A stretch of 64,000 nucleotides of DNA, from NCBI GenBank assembly GCA_903866255.1, contig CAIPMW010000076.1:62001-126000 (forward strand). Reading direction: 5' to 3'. The notes beneath the pieces were generated by a model that ran no database searches, had not been told where the DNA came from, and was given only the letters and a program-made list of their open reading frames with translations. Both the position numbers and the translations under genes were made by a program. The stretch is from an uncultured Chlorobiaceae bacterium (GTDB lineage Bacteria; Bacteroidota; Chlorobiia; Chlorobiales; Chlorobiaceae). Below, one piece after another: positions 37,164 through 47,503 of this stretch (positions are counted from its first letter, which is position 1; every line of letters begins with the position of its first letter).

Positions 37164-37622
37164 ATGAAAAAGAGATTGATGGTATTCACAGCGTCGGCAT
37201 TGCTGCTTGGATTCAACAGCGCTTTGGCAGCGCCAGGGTGCCCCTCTATGGGTGGATTCGGCGGCAGAGGGCAGGGGTGCGGAGTGACCATGATGGAAGA
37301 GCGTCTCGGACTGAATGAAAAACAGAATGAGAAGATTGATGAACTTCAGTCAAATCATTTCCGAAAAGTATCGGTCGAAAGAAGAAAACTTGCCACCCTG
37401 GAGCGTGAGTTACAAGAGGAGTCGCTGAAAGCAAGCCCGGATGGTAAAAAAGTTGAGCTGCTCTCAGAAAAAGTTGGAAAACAACATGCCGCTCTTGCCC
37501 GCCTGAGAAGCGCCCATGTTGCAGAAATTTCAGCAATACTAACTCCCGAGCAGCGCGATTCCATGCGCACCATGATGGATGATCGGCCTCTGCGGGGCAA
37601 TCAAGGCATCAGACCGAGATAA
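37164..37622 (+). CDS. Periplasmic Spy/CpxP/ZraP-like protein
   Basis: The 152-residue protein has a signal peptide (MKKRLMVFTASALLLGFNSALA) and a Gly/Cys-rich start of the mature part (PGCPSMGGFGGRGQGC). Helices follow with the LTxxQ-like motif (AILTPEQRDSM). These proteins are periplasmic chaperones or metal sensors. The two Cys and Met residues near the N-terminus may bind metal. A good AAGGAG precedes the ATG. A terminator follows it. Confidence 0.85.
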   Translation: MKKRLMVFTASALLLGFNSALAAPGCPSMGGFGGRGQGCGVTMMEERLGLNEKQNEKIDELQSNHFRKVSVERRKLATLERELQEESLKASPDGKKVELLSEKVGKQHAALARLRSAHVAEISAILTPEQRDSMRTMMDDRPLRGNQGIRPR

Positions 37623-37643
37623 CGTTATTGCACAACATCCATG

Positions 37644-37679
37644 AAAAAGCAGGCTTATGGCTATAATGCCTGCTTTTTT
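37644..37679 (+). terminator. Intrinsic terminator after the Spy-like gene
   Basis: An 11-bp perfect stem (37644-37654 with 37668-37678) with a 13-nt loop ends in TTTTTT, 22 nt after the stop. It may attenuate expression of the following related gene. Confidence 0.85.
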
Positions 37680-37710
37680 GTAATGAGAAAAAACTGACAC
37701 TGACCACACC

Positions 37711-38208
37711 ATGAACTTTCTCGCTTCAAAGCGCCTTGTTACAACAGCTCTTGTTCTCCTCGCTGTGTTTAACGTGACACTGCTCGGACTGCTCTTCTGG
37801 CAAAATACCTGCAGAGTACGACCAACACCCGGGGGACATCAATTTGGAGCTCATCCGGCGTTTATGGAGTCTCTGTCCCTCACCCCGTCCCAGGCGGTCT
37901 CGTTCCGTCAACTGCGTCGGCAGCATTTTCTCAAAGTCAGACCCGAGATGGAGAGTATTGCACTGCTGAAACAACAACTGGTGGAAGAATCGCTGAAAGA
38001 GAACCCTGACAAGGCAAAACTTGAAATTATTGCCTCAGGTATCGGCTCTCGCCATATTGCCCTGGAACGTGAAATTGCTGTACATTTTCATGAACTGGCA
38101 AAGGTGTGTACACCGGCGCAACGCGAATCACTGAAACAGGTGCTCAACCAGTTGACTGCTCAGAAACACGCCATGAGGATGGAGAGATGGATGGAGCAAC
38201 GCCAATAA
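37711..38208 (+). CDS. Membrane-anchored Spy/CnrX-like protein
   Basis: The 165-residue protein starts with a single uncleaved membrane segment (TTALVLLAVFNVTLLGLLFW). A periplasmic helical domain of the heavy-metal resistance/Spy type follows, with LSLTPSQAVSFRQLRRQHF and KVCTPAQRESL. It is a paralogue of the preceding protein: both repeat the E-ESLK-NPDK/SPDGK-KVE pattern. This fits a CnrX-type sensor that governs an ECF sigma factor. It lies after the terminator of the first gene. Confidence 0.8.
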   Translation: MNFLASKRLVTTALVLLAVFNVTLLGLLFWQNTCRVRPTPGGHQFGAHPAFMESLSLTPSQAVSFRQLRRQHFLKVRPEMESIALLKQQLVEESLKENPDKAKLEIIASGIGSRHIALEREIAVHFHELAKVCTPAQRESLKQVLNQLTAQKHAMRMERWMEQRQ

Positions 38209-38223
38209 CCACACAAGCCATTG

Positions 38224-39744
38224 TTATGGTGTTCTTTTAGTAAATCTGTTGCCTGCTTTCATGACAAGAAGCCTCGTCTCTTTATGGAACAACGCTCCGG
38301 CAATCACGAGATAGAGTAACAGTAATCCGCCTTTAAGAGCAATCGCCGCCTCTGGTCGTGAAATTTCCGATCTGAAAGTGAACTGCATTGATGCCAGAGC
38401 AATACCTGCAACAAGAAGGAGGAAAAGCTTGAGCCAGTCGTGACGAATCGGGAAAACTCTCAGTGAGAACCATGCCATCACCAGGCACATGACGGCTGTA
38501 CCGGCAACAATGGCATAAGCCGCTCCATCCATGCCACTCAGGGGAATAAACCACCAGCAGGAGACAGCCGTCACTACGGCACCAGCAAAGGTGACTATGG
38601 GCAAGTAACGGGTATTGCCGGTGATGAGCAGTCCTGCAGAAAGATTGGTAGAGATCATGTCAAACACATAACTCAGGAAAATCCATGGCAGAATAGAGAG
38701 CCCAATCCAGTAACGGGGAGGAAGCAGATAAAAGCTCTCTGCATAGTGGTAACGAACAAGATCCTGAACAAAAAAAGTGGCTGCAAGCGCCAGAAACATG
38801 GTAACAAGAGTTGAGATGCTGAGCACATGTTGAAAAAGCCTTTTGGCATCGGGATCTTTGGCATGTTGCAGAAAAAAAGGCTGCCATGCAAAGCGGAAAA
38901 CCTGGATAACAAGCTGCAGAACCACACCAAAAGCGGCAATCCTTCCATAAATACCAACAATATCGGATGGCTGATAGCCCGAACCGTAAATGCGCTCAAT
39001 GTCAGAAGCGGGAATACGGATTAAGATGTTCCGATCAATAAGATGGATCAACAGACCGGCAATACCGGTTGGAACATAAGGCAAGCCAATGCGCAACATG
39101 TCACGCAACTGCAGCGATGAATAGAAAAGCCTGAACTGTCGAAACACGGGAATAACCAGAAGAAGAGAAACTAATGAGCCAAATGCCTCGGCAATAAAGA
39201 CACCTGACAATCCAGCATGAAAGTAAACAATAAGGATAATGGCACTCGCAACCACTCCAACCACTCCAAGTACTCTGGCAATGGCAAATTGAAAGGCTTT
39301 TCTTTTAAGACGCAGTTCGGCAAAGGGAATGACCAGAAGGGTATCAAGCCATAATATCAGTGCTGCGAAGCGGACAAAAAGGTAATCACCTGATGAGAGA
39401 CCGATGAGTTGGGCAATATCCCGAGCAAAGAAAACAATGAGAAAGGCAAAAAGCGTGGAGGTCACCAGAAGTGTGATAAACGCTGTTGAAAAGAGCCGGG
39501 TATCGTCACTCTCTTTATGGGCTGAATCTGATACAACCTTGAGATAGGAGGTCTCAAGGCCATAAGAAAAAAGAACATTGGCGAGAGCTATATTGGCATA
39601 GATGATGGTCTGTATACCATTATCAAACGTGGAGAGTTTGTTGGCATAAAGGGGAACCAGCAAATAATTGAGGCTGCGGGCAAGAATAGTGCTTGAGCCG
39701 TAAATAACGGTATCTTTGAAAAGAAGCTTTAATTTTGAGAGCAT
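38224..39744 (-). CDS. Polysaccharide flippase (Wzx/MOP-type)
   Basis: The 506-residue membrane protein has about 12 to 14 hydrophobic helices and the N-terminal pattern [23 protein letters not shown] of O-antigen/oligosaccharide flippases. It would move lipid-linked sugars across the inner membrane. The glycosyltransferases it might serve are not adjacent. The gene runs tail-to-tail with the CnrX-like gene with 15 nt between. Confidence 0.85.
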   Translation of the reverse strand: MLSKLKLLFKDTVIYGSSTILARSLNYLLVPLYANKLSTFDNGIQTIIYANIALANVLFSYGLETSYLKVVSDSAHKESDDTRLFSTAFITLLVTSTLFAFLIVFFARDIAQLIGLSSGDYLFVRFAALILWLDTLLVIPFAELRLKRKAFQFAIARVLGVVGVVASAIILIVYFHAGLSGVFIAEAFGSLVSLLLVIPVFRQFRLFYSSLQLRDMLRIGLPYVPTGIAGLLIHLIDRNILIRIPASDIERIYGSGYQPSDIVGIYGRIAAFGVVLQLVIQVFRFAWQPFFLQHAKDPDAKRLFQHVLSISTLVTMFLALAATFFVQDLVRYHYAESFYLLPPRYWIGLSILPWIFLSYVFDMISTNLSAGLLITGNTRYLPIVTFAGAVVTAVSCWWFIPLSGMDGAAYAIVAGTAVMCLVMAWFSLRVFPIRHDWLKLFLLLVAGIALASMQFTFRSEISRPEAAIALKGGLLLLYLVIAGALFHKETRLLVMKAGNRFTKRTP

Positions 39745-39766
39745 GCAGAAGAAAAATCAGAGGGCT

Positions 39767-40120
39767 TTAAACATTGTCATCCGTCACCGTATCAGCCGTT
39801 CCATTACTTTGAGCTTGAGCCGCTGCCCGTCTCTGCCTGATTGCCTCTTCATCAATCTGAAACCTGCCATCTTTCTGAATCACAGGGATTCTTGAGATGA
39901 CATCACGGAGATGACGCTGCGCCTCCTCCTGCTGCTGCTTGAGTTTATCCAGCTCCTCCTTGTTCAGGCCAACAGGATTATCTTTGTCAATAAGCGCATC
40001 ATGGAACGACTCAATGACCAGATTTTGCTCTTTTTTCATATAGCCCACAAACTTGCGAAACAGGACGACAAAAATAAAAAAAACGAACAGGGATAAACCA
40101 AGAAGAACGAGCCAACTCAT
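39767..40120 (-). CDS. Hypothetical protein with one membrane span
   Basis: The 117-residue protein has an N-terminal membrane segment (LVLLGLSLFVFFIFVVLFR) and a coiled-coil stretch rich in Glu, Gln and Lys (LNKEELDKLKQQQEEAQRHL). Its C-terminus is polar. It is just upstream of the flippase gene (22 nt gap) on the same strand. No domain is recognised. Confidence 0.6.
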   Translation of the reverse strand: MSWLVLLGLSLFVFFIFVVLFRKFVGYMKKEQNLVIESFHDALIDKDNPVGLNKEELDKLKQQQEEAQRHLRDVISRIPVIQKDGRFQIDEEAIRQRRAAAQAQSNGTADTVTDDNV

Positions 40121-40242
40121 GAGAAAATGGTTATGATGAGCAAAGGAAAATGTTATCCGGTTAATTTACCCGATATTACCTTTTATAAAAATAGTAACCA
40201 ACCATCTTTTCTTCACTGAAGCATCTATTCTGCCAGAAGACT

Positions 40243-41223
40243 ATGAGCAAACCATCAAAAACAGGGAATATTACCTTCAACGGAAAAACAATCCTCGAAC
40301 AGGAGGCAAACGCCATTCTCCTCATCGCACAACGGCTTGATAAAAGTTTTTCTGCTGCTGTAGAGTTATTGGTATCGTGCACAGGCAAAATTATTATCTC
40401 CGGAATGGGTAAATCGGGTATTATTGGCCAGAAAATCGCTGCAACAATGTCTTCAACGGGTTCAACTGCTCTCTTCCTGCACCCGGCTGATGCGGCACAT
40501 GGCGATCTTGGCATTGTCGCCCATGACGACGTTATTATCTGTCTGTCGAAAAGTGGCACCACGGAGGAGTTGAATTTTATCCTCCCCGCACTTCGGCAGA
40601 TCGGAGCCAGAATTATTGCCATGACAGGCAACCTTCGCTCATTTCTTGCCCTGAATGCGGACATCACTCTGGATACCGGCATAGAAAAGGAGGCCTGTCC
40701 TTACGATCTTGCGCCAACAACCTCTACAACGGCCATGCTGGCAATGGGGGATGCTCTCGCAATGTGTCTGATGCAACAGAAAAAGTTCACACAGCGCGAT
40801 TTTGCACTCACTCATCCCAAAGGCTCTCTTGGACGACAATTGACAATGAAAGTGAGTGATATCATGGCAAAAGGCAACGCCGTGCCAATTGTAACACAGC
40901 ATGCCTCACTGACTGACCTTATACTTGAAATGACCTCAAAACGATACGGTGTCAGTGCTGTTGTGAATGGTGAAGGGGTTCTCTGTGGAATATTTACCGA
41001 TGGCGACCTGCGGCGCCTGGTTCAGAGTGGCCAAGAGTTTTTAAGCCTCACTGCCGGGGAGGTTATGACACCCAATCCGAAAACCGTGACGACAGGAACA
41101 ATGGCCAAAGAGTGCCTTGATATTCTTGAAACCTGGCGCATAACACAGTTGCTGGTATGTGACGATGAGCAGCGACCTGTTGGAATGATGCACATCCATG
41201 ACTTGATTACACTGGGACTCTAA
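40243..41223 (+). CDS. kdsD: Arabinose-5-phosphate isomerase (KpsF/GutQ/KdsD family)
   Basis: The 326-residue enzyme has an SIS domain (GKIIISGMGKSGIIGQKIAATMSSTG and CLSKSGTTEELN) and two C-terminal CBS domains (from about residue 205: VSDIMAKGNAVP and GEVMTPNPKTV). It converts ribulose-5-phosphate to arabinose-5-phosphate for Kdo of the LPS inner core. It agrees with lpxB, lptC and bamA in this window as evidence for an LPS outer membrane. Confidence 0.93.
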   Translation: MSKPSKTGNITFNGKTILEQEANAILLIAQRLDKSFSAAVELLVSCTGKIIISGMGKSGIIGQKIAATMSSTGSTALFLHPADAAHGDLGIVAHDDVIICLSKSGTTEELNFILPALRQIGARIIAMTGNLRSFLALNADITLDTGIEKEACPYDLAPTTSTTAMLAMGDALAMCLMQQKKFTQRDFALTHPKGSLGRQLTMKVSDIMAKGNAVPIVTQHASLTDLILEMTSKRYGVSAVVNGEGVLCGIFTDGDLRRLVQSGQEFLSLTAGEVMTPNPKTVTTGTMAKECLDILETWRITQLLVCDDEQRPVGMMHIHDLITLGL

Positions 41224-41227
41224 TTTC

Positions 41228-41489
41228 GATGGGTTGCACCTATGATTCGTAACCCCGTGATACCCCAACGATGTGACCACCCAACCGATGGGCTGCACCT
41301 ATCGCTAACGTATCACGCCCCTCCAGGGCTTGAAAAACCCCATATCTTCAGCCCTGAAGGGGCGTAACCCGCCAACATAGGGCGCAGCCCTATGATTATG
41401 AGCCCACACATAGATACCACGACGCACTATATACCCCTCTCATCCCCACGCGCCGAACCCATCTATAGTGAATCACGCCCCTATTCCTC
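41228..41489. repeat. Intergenic repeat cluster with palindromes
   Basis: The 266-nt gap between kdsD and sucD is filled by related words: CGATGGGTTGCACCTATG (41228-41245), CGATGGGCTGCACCTATCG (41287-41305) and an inverted version around 41376-41394 (CATAGGGCGCAGCCCTATG). A 16-nt inverted repeat (41315-41330 with 41350-41365) matches at 15 of 16 positions. No gene is supported here. It looks like a dispersed genomic repeat. Confidence 0.6.
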
Positions 41490-42389
41490 CTACCGTCCCA
41501 AAGCTGTAAGCATGGCTTCGCCGATGTCTGCCGGGCTCTCCACAACGTGGATGCCTGCCTCTGTCATTGCTTGTATCTTGTCTTCAGCCGTGCCTTTTCC
41601 GCCTGACACAATTGCGCCAGCATGACCCATTCTGCGGCCAGGAGGCGCTGTACGGCCAGCAATGAATCCAATAACCGGTTTTTTGAAATACTTCTGGATG
41701 TATGCGGCAGCCTCCTCCTCCGCATTGCCACCTATTTCCCCGATCATGACCAGCCCTTCCGTCTCATCATCGTCGGCAAAGAGCTTGACTGCATCAATAA
41801 ACTGTGTGCCAATAATAGGATCACCACCAATACCGATACAGGTTGACTGGCCAAGGCCAACCAGGGTAAGCTGGTGTACCGCTTCATAAGTCAAGGTTCC
41901 ACTGCGTGAAATAACTCCAATTGTCCCTTTCTTGTGGATAAAACCTGGCATAATACCAACTTTTGCCTCTCCCGGAGTAATAACACCCGGACAATTCGGC
42001 CCGACAAGAACCGCACCCTTCTGCTTGACAAAAGCAAAGGCTTTCATCATGTCGTTGACTGGAATGCCCTCGGTAATACAGATGATCACTTTCAGCCCGG
42101 CATCTGCAGCCTCCATGATCGCATCTGCGGCAAACGGCGCTGGCACAAAGATTACTGTTGCATTGGCCTCTGCCTTCTCCACTGCTTCCCGGACTGTATT
42201 GAAAACCGGCACTGGACGACAGAACTTGTCTTTTTCGTTTCCATGGTAAAGCAGGTCGCCTTTCCCGGGAGTAACACCGGCGACCACATTAGTTCCATAT
42301 TCAAGGATCTGGGAGGTATGAAAGGTGCCTTCCGCACCGGTTATACCCTGCACAAGCAGACGGGTATCCTTGTTCACTAAGACGCTCAT
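41490..42389 (-). CDS. sucD: Succinyl-CoA synthetase alpha subunit
   Basis: The 299-residue alpha subunit has the CoA-binding Rossmann domain ([15 protein letters not shown]), GPNCPG near residues 130-135, and the phosphohistidine site [10 protein letters not shown] with His256. With a beta subunit (sucC, not in this window) it forms succinyl-CoA from succinate. In green sulfur bacteria it works in the reductive TCA cycle of carbon fixation, running towards succinyl-CoA. That use is known physiology, not visible here. Confidence 0.96.
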   Translation of the reverse strand: MSVLVNKDTRLLVQGITGAEGTFHTSQILEYGTNVVAGVTPGKGDLLYHGNEKDKFCRPVPVFNTVREAVEKAEANATVIFVPAPFAADAIMEAADAGLKVIICITEGIPVNDMMKAFAFVKQKGAVLVGPNCPGVITPGEAKVGIMPGFIHKKGTIGVISRSGTLTYEAVHQLTLVGLGQSTCIGIGGDPIIGTQFIDAVKLFADDDETEGLVMIGEIGGNAEEEAAAYIQKYFKKPVIGFIAGRTAPPGRRMGHAGAIVSGGKGTAEDKIQAMTEAGIHVVESPADIGEAMLTALGR

Positions 42390-42437
42390 AATAATAGATT
42401 TATTAAGATTGATGGCTCTTGAGACGTTGGCCAGAGA

Positions 42438-43865
42438 TTAAAAAGAACGTTGTATCCGTTTTGCAATACCAAGCAGCTTTCCCTCTTCGAAAAAATTACA
42501 AACAAGATGCATTCCCACAGGAAGATTCAAGCTGTCAAATCCAAGCGGGACACTGACTGCAGGCATACCAACAATACTTGCAGGAACGGTGAATACATCG
42601 GCCAGATACATATCGAGTGGATCACCAGTTTTGTCACCAATGCCAAAAGGGGGAAATGGTGATGTTGGGCCAGCAATCACATCAACCTTTTCAAGCGCTT
42701 CGCGGTACCGATCCTGAAAAACCCGACGAACCTGTTGTGCCTTTTTGTAATACGTATCATAATATCCAGCGGAGAGCACATAAGTTCCAAGCATAATCCT
42801 TCGCTTGACCTCCCTGCCGAAAGCATCAGTCCTCGAATTCACATACATGGCAGCAAGATCTTCCGCTTGCTCAGAACGATACCCATACCGGGCACCATCA
42901 AAACGGGCAAGATTTGATGATGCTTCGGCAGTTACAAGAATATAGTAGGCTGCGATGGCATACTCGCTATCCGGCAGCGTAATATCAACCAGTTCAGCTC
43001 CCTGATCACGAAGCTCAAAGAGTTTTCCCTTTACCATCCTGGCAACATCAGCGTTAAGAGTCTCAGGGAAATACTCTTTTGGCACACCAATCTTCAACCC
43101 CTCGACCGAAACAGTCGCCATCACCGAAGAGTAATCTGGAACAATATGGGATGAAGATGTGGCATCCCGTTCATCCCTGCCAGCCATAACCTCCAGCACC
43201 AGGGCAGCATCATCACAATTTCGGGCAAGCACCCCTATTTGATCGAATGAAGAGGCAAAAGCCACCAGTCCATAGCGAGAGATCCGTCCGTAGGTTGGTT
43301 TCAACCCGACAATATCACAAAAACCCGCAGGCTGCCGAACCGACCCGCCGGTATCTGAACCAAGCGCCACCATAGCCAGACCATTTGCAACTGCTGCTGC
43401 CGATCCTCCTGAGCTACCCCCGGGCACCCTTTTGTTATCAAATGGGTTGGGAACAATACCATAGGCAGAGTTTTCATTTGAGCTACCCATGGCAAACTCA
43501 TCCATATTCGTTTTTCCCAAAAAAATAGCGTCTTCCGCCTCAAGCCGAAGCACTGAAGTTGCATCATAGACACTCTCGTAATGCTCAAGAATTTTTGACG
43601 CGCAGGTAAGCCTGCTTCCTTTGATGGAAATATTATCTTTAATAGCCATCGGCATGCCAAACAACTTGCCGGGAGAAACGCCATCCCTGAGTTTTCGGTC
43701 AAGCATTCTGGCCCTTTCAAGCGCCTGGTCGTGAAAGACTGTTATATAGATATTGTGATTACTCAGCCTGTCAATACGTTCAAGAAAAAAACGCACAACC
43801 TCTTCACAGGTTATCATACGTGAGACAATCTTTGAGCGAAGATCTTCGTAACTACTTACTTGCAC
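42438..43865 (-). CDS. gatA: Asp/Glu-tRNA amidotransferase subunit A
   Basis: The 475-residue amidase-signature protein has the catalytic triad Lys76 (AIKDN), cis-Ser151 (GGSSGGS) and Ser175 (DTGGS). It releases ammonia from glutamine for the GatCAB complex, which converts Glu-tRNA-Gln (and Asp-tRNA-Asn) to the amide. The start is GTG at 43865. gatB and gatC are not next to it; in this group the genes may be scattered. It lies 48 nt upstream of sucD on the same strand. Confidence 0.95.
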   Translation of the reverse strand: MQVSSYEDLRSKIVSRMITCEEVVRFFLERIDRLSNHNIYITVFHDQALERARMLDRKLRDGVSPGKLFGMPMAIKDNISIKGSRLTCASKILEHYESVYDATSVLRLEAEDAIFLGKTNMDEFAMGSSNENSAYGIVPNPFDNKRVPGGSSGGSAAAVANGLAMVALGSDTGGSVRQPAGFCDIVGLKPTYGRISRYGLVAFASSFDQIGVLARNCDDAALVLEVMAGRDERDATSSSHIVPDYSSVMATVSVEGLKIGVPKEYFPETLNADVARMVKGKLFELRDQGAELVDITLPDSEYAIAAYYILVTAEASSNLARFDGARYGYRSEQAEDLAAMYVNSRTDAFGREVKRRIMLGTYVLSAGYYDTYYKKAQQVRRVFQDRYREALEKVDVIAGPTSPFPPFGIGDKTGDPLDMYLADVFTVPASIVGMPAVSVPLGFDSLNLPVGMHLVCNFFEEGKLLGIAKRIQRSF

Positions 43866-44069
43866 GTCTTTTGAGAATTATTTTAGGAGAAGAGTATCTG
43901 TAACTGATTATTGCGTACCTTTGCAATCGTTTCTGTTCCGTTGAAAGTTTGTATAATAAGAAATAACTGCATATTATTCAATTCGGGTTTGTGTCGAGAT
44001 ACAGAAGATTTCTGTCGATTGACTTTTGTACATGGACACAGATTAAGAGGCAAGATAGTAACCGGATAT

Positions 44070-44918
44070 ATGAAACTCATAAATGTAAAGGGCCTTTCAT
44101 CATCACTTAAAGCCAGTTGGCTCTCTATGGAATCTGACGATGAAGACGCGCAGGTGCAGTATGAACTTCAATCATCATGCGAACTGCCCCGCCATATTGC
44201 GATCATCATGGACGGTAATGGGCGGTGGGCAAGATTGAAAGGCAAGACGAGAATTGATGGACATGTTGCTGGCGTAGAATCAGTGAGGGACATCGTCGAA
44301 GCCTGCTCTCAACTTGGCATAAGGTATCTTACGCTCTTCACCTTTTCCACTGAAAACTGGAAACGACCGGAAAAAGAGGTATCGGCACTGATGCAGCTCA
44401 TTGTCAGAGTGATCGGCATGGAGAGTCGCAAATTGCATGATAACAACATCCGCCTCAGCATTATTGGAGAAATGGGGCTTTTGCCTGAGAATGTCCGTTC
44501 TGTTCTTGAAGCAACCATGGAGCTTACAAAAAATAATAATAAGCTTGTACTGAACATAGCAATCAGCTATAGTGGTCAATGGGATATTGCCCAAGCTTGC
44601 AAGGCCATTGCCTTTGATGTAAAGGCGGGCCTTTTGAAACCTGAGACTGTTACTCAGAATACAGTCGCATCGTACCTGGCAACGGCTTCTATGCCTGATC
44701 CTGAACTACTGATCCGTACAAGTGGTGAGTTCAGAATCAGCAACTTTATGCTTTGGCAAAGCGCATACTCTGAAATCTATTTCACAAACACCTACTGGCC
44801 CGACTTTCGACGTTCACAACTGTATGATGCCATTCGAGAATTTCAACGAAGAGAGCGACGATTTGGACAGACAAGCGAACAAATTCAGACAAAAAAATTT
44901 CCTGCCAACAAGGTTTAA
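44070..44918 (+). CDS. uppS: Undecaprenyl diphosphate synthase (isoprenyl transferase)
   Basis: The cis-prenyltransferase motifs are present: HIAIIMDGNGRWA, TLFTFSTENWKRP, and the C-terminal ELLIRTSGEFRISNFMLWQ followed by EIYFTNTYWPDF. It makes the C55 carrier for cell wall and LPS sugars. ATG at 44070 (282 residues) is chosen; ATG at 44127 would give a more typical short N-terminus and cannot be excluded. bamA starts 24 nt after the stop. Confidence 0.93.
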   Translation: MKLINVKGLSSSLKASWLSMESDDEDAQVQYELQSSCELPRHIAIIMDGNGRWARLKGKTRIDGHVAGVESVRDIVEACSQLGIRYLTLFTFSTENWKRPEKEVSALMQLIVRVIGMESRKLHDNNIRLSIIGEMGLLPENVRSVLEATMELTKNNNKLVLNIAISYSGQWDIAQACKAIAFDVKAGLLKPETVTQNTVASYLATASMPDPELLIRTSGEFRISNFMLWQSAYSEIYFTNTYWPDFRRSQLYDAIREFQRRERRFGQTSEQIQTKKFPANKV

Positions 44919-44941
44919 CCTGATTGTCCTGCACACATTTC

Positions 44942-47449
44942 ATGAAACAAACACGAAAACTGATAACCTTGATTCTGCTTGCTCTTGTTTTCATTGCCGC
45001 AGAAAAAAAAGTTGAAGCAAAAAACCGCCCGACAAAACAGCCCGCTGCTGCAGAACAGTCGGAAGTAACTGCGTCAAAAAAAGAGCTCTACACCATAAAG
45101 TCTCTCTCATTTAGTGGCCTGCAATCACTTAACGAAAACGAGCTATCGAGCAGTCTTCCGCTTAAGGTAAATGAAAGAATACTGATCCCCGGAACAGAGC
45201 TCTCAGGAGCACTGCAATACCTTTGGAAACTACAGCTTTTCAGCGACATTAATGTAAGCATGACCGATCTTGGCCAGAAAAATATTGCGCTCAAGTTCGT
45301 GCTGACTGAACTGCCAACACTTGATGAAATCATCTTTACTGGCAATAAACAAATCGACAATGATGAGTTAATCAAAACAGTATCCCTTGGAACCGGGAAA
45401 AAAAATTCGGAACAATCTATACTTACTGCTGCCAACAAAATTGAAAAACTCTATGCATCAAAGGGTTATTTAACAGCGAAAGCTGAATTTCGCCAAGAGG
45501 AGATTACCAAAAACCATGCAAAAGTTTTTTTTGATATTACCGAAGGCAGAAAGGTATCTATTGAAAAAATAACTTTTCACGGAAACACTGCATTTGATAA
45601 TGTAAAACTTAGAGGGGTTTTTAAAGAAACTGCCCAGAACTCCTGGTGGCGAAGAATTTTTGGATCTCCAAAGCTTGATACCGATAAATTCAATGAAGAT
45701 AAAAAACTTCTGGTCGAGTTTTATAGAAACAATGGCTATCGCGATGCACAGGTGTTACGCGACTCAATCAGCTATACCAAAAACAAAAAAGGGCTTCTGC
45801 TTGATATTTATCTCAGTGAAGGCAATAAATACCATATAAGAGATATCACCTGGTCAGGCAACACCAAAGAATTTGCCACAACAGATATTCTTGAAAAAAC
45901 CTTCAGGATAAAAAAAGGCGACACCTATAATCCAAAGCTGATTCAGGAACGGTTGACCTATTCACAAGACAATTCAGATATCAGTTCACTCTATCTTGAT
46001 CGTGGCTACCTCTCCTTTAAGGCAAATCTTGAAGAGCGAATCATAAAACCCGATATTGTCGATCTGGATATCTCTCTTCGGGAGGGAGAGCAGTTCCAGC
46101 TTAATTCAATTCATATCAGCGGGAATACAAAAACAAAAGACCACGTTATCCGGCGTGAACTGCACACAATTCCAGGGGATATGTTCAGTCGCAAAAATGT
46201 TGTCCGCAGCATAAGGGAACTCAGTATGCTCAACTACTTCGACCCCGAGCAGATTACACCGGATATTGAGCCGCATCCAGAAAACAATACTGTAGACCTG
46301 ACCTACAATGTTGCTGAAAAACAGACCGATACCTTTAACGCATCTGTTGGCTACAGCGGGAGCGGATTTACCGGTGCGCTTGGCGTCACGTTCAATAATT
46401 TTTCGCTGAAAGATATTTTCAATGCTGATGCCTATCGACCGTTGCCACATGGCGATGGTCAGCAACTTGGCTTCCAGTGGCAATTCGGCAGCTACAATTA
46501 CAACACTCTCAGCGTTAACTTTACTGAGCCTTGGGCATTTGGCACTCCAACAGCAGTCGGTTTTTCCGCCTTCAAGACTCATACCGCTTACGACTATACA
46601 AATGACAGCATTGACAACCCAACCGTCATCGACCAGTATGGCACAACTCTTTCCGTCGGACGAAGACTCACCTGGCCAGATGATTACTGCTCAATCAACC
46701 TGAAACTGAAATATCTTCACAGCGCTGGCGGCTTCCTCAGTTTTATCGACTATAATGATCCCAATGCTCCAACCAGAGCTGAGGAGTATTCAATAACCCT
46801 CACAACAACACGCAACAGCATAGACAGCCCCATCTATCCAAGACGAGGCAGCAAAAACTCAATTACAGGACAACTTGCCGGTGGCCCACTGCCAGGTTCT
46901 GTTGATTTTTATAAGCTGATCGGATCTTCGAGCTTTTACATTCCTCTGACAAAAAAATTCGTCTGGAACCTTTCGACACAGCACGGCTATCTGGCAACCT
47001 TTAATAATACTGATTATATCCCCTACACAGAGTACTTCTACATGGGGGGCAGTGGTCTGTCAACTCTGCCGACCATTCCGCTCAGAGGATATGACGACCG
47101 CAGCATCGGCCAAAAGCTCGGAGGGGGGAGTTCAAACACATCAACACTGTATGCCGGGAAGTTTTATTCGAAGTTTACATCAGAGATTCGTTATCCTCTC
47201 TCCATGTCGCAATCAGTAAGTATTTATGCTTTGGGGTTTCTTGAGGCTGGCAATCTCTGGGAGACAAGCAGCGCAATCAAGTATTCGGATTTGAAAAAAT
47301 CCGCAGGCCTTGGCCTTCGACTCTATCTGCCTATTATCGGGCAAATCGGGCTTGATTATGGTTACGGGCTTGATGCAGTGGAGAGCAATCCGTCCAAATC
47401 AAAACAGGGGTGGAACTTCATGTTCAGTTTTGGCACAACAACAGAATAA
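44942..47449 (+). CDS. bamA: Outer membrane protein assembly factor BamA
   Basis: The 835-residue protein has a signal region (LITLILLALVFIAAEKKVEA), five POTRA-type repeats (for example SLSFSGLQSLNENELSSSL, then later FHGNTAFDNVKL and IHISGNTKTKDHVIRREL), and a C-terminal Omp85 barrel ending in a phenylalanine-rich strand (GWNFMFSFGTTTE). The lid-lock motif region RGYDDRS is present. It inserts beta-barrel proteins in the outer membrane. ATG at 44942 is used; the TTG at 44924 is an alternative. It forms an operon with uppS. Confidence 0.96.
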   Translation: MKQTRKLITLILLALVFIAAEKKVEAKNRPTKQPAAAEQSEVTASKKELYTIKSLSFSGLQSLNENELSSSLPLKVNERILIPGTELSGALQYLWKLQLFSDINVSMTDLGQKNIALKFVLTELPTLDEIIFTGNKQIDNDELIKTVSLGTGKKNSEQSILTAANKIEKLYASKGYLTAKAEFRQEEITKNHAKVFFDITEGRKVSIEKITFHGNTAFDNVKLRGVFKETAQNSWWRRIFGSPKLDTDKFNEDKKLLVEFYRNNGYRDAQVLRDSISYTKNKKGLLLDIYLSEGNKYHIRDITWSGNTKEFATTDILEKTFRIKKGDTYNPKLIQERLTYSQDNSDISSLYLDRGYLSFKANLEERIIKPDIVDLDISLREGEQFQLNSIHISGNTKTKDHVIRRELHTIPGDMFSRKNVVRSIRELSMLNYFDPEQITPDIEPHPENNTVDLTYNVAEKQTDTFNASVGYSGSGFTGALGVTFNNFSLKDIFNADAYRPLPHGDGQQLGFQWQFGSYNYNTLSVNFTEPWAFGTPTAVGFSAFKTHTAYDYTNDSIDNPTVIDQYGTTLSVGRRLTWPDDYCSINLKLKYLHSAGGFLSFIDYNDPNAPTRAEEYSITLTTTRNSIDSPIYPRRGSKNSITGQLAGGPLPGSVDFYKLIGSSSFYIPLTKKFVWNLSTQHGYLATFNNTDYIPYTEYFYMGGSGLSTLPTIPLRGYDDRSIGQKLGGGSSNTSTLYAGKFYSKFTSEIRYPLSMSQSVSIYALGFLEAGNLWETSSAIKYSDLKKSAGLGLRLYLPIIGQIGLDYGYGLDAVESNPSKSKQGWNFMFSFGTTTE

Positions 47450-47460
47450 CAAAATATAGT

Positions 47461-47503
47461 TGAAGAGGAATCTGATTGCGATGCCTCTTCAGCTTCTGTT
47501 TTT
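47461..47503. terminator. Possible terminator between bamA and the BFN-domain gene
   Basis: An 8-bp perfect stem (47461-47468 with 47484-47491) is followed after 7 nt by TTTTT on the plus strand. It overlaps the stop region of the convergent gene (47489). It would serve bamA. Confidence 0.45.
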
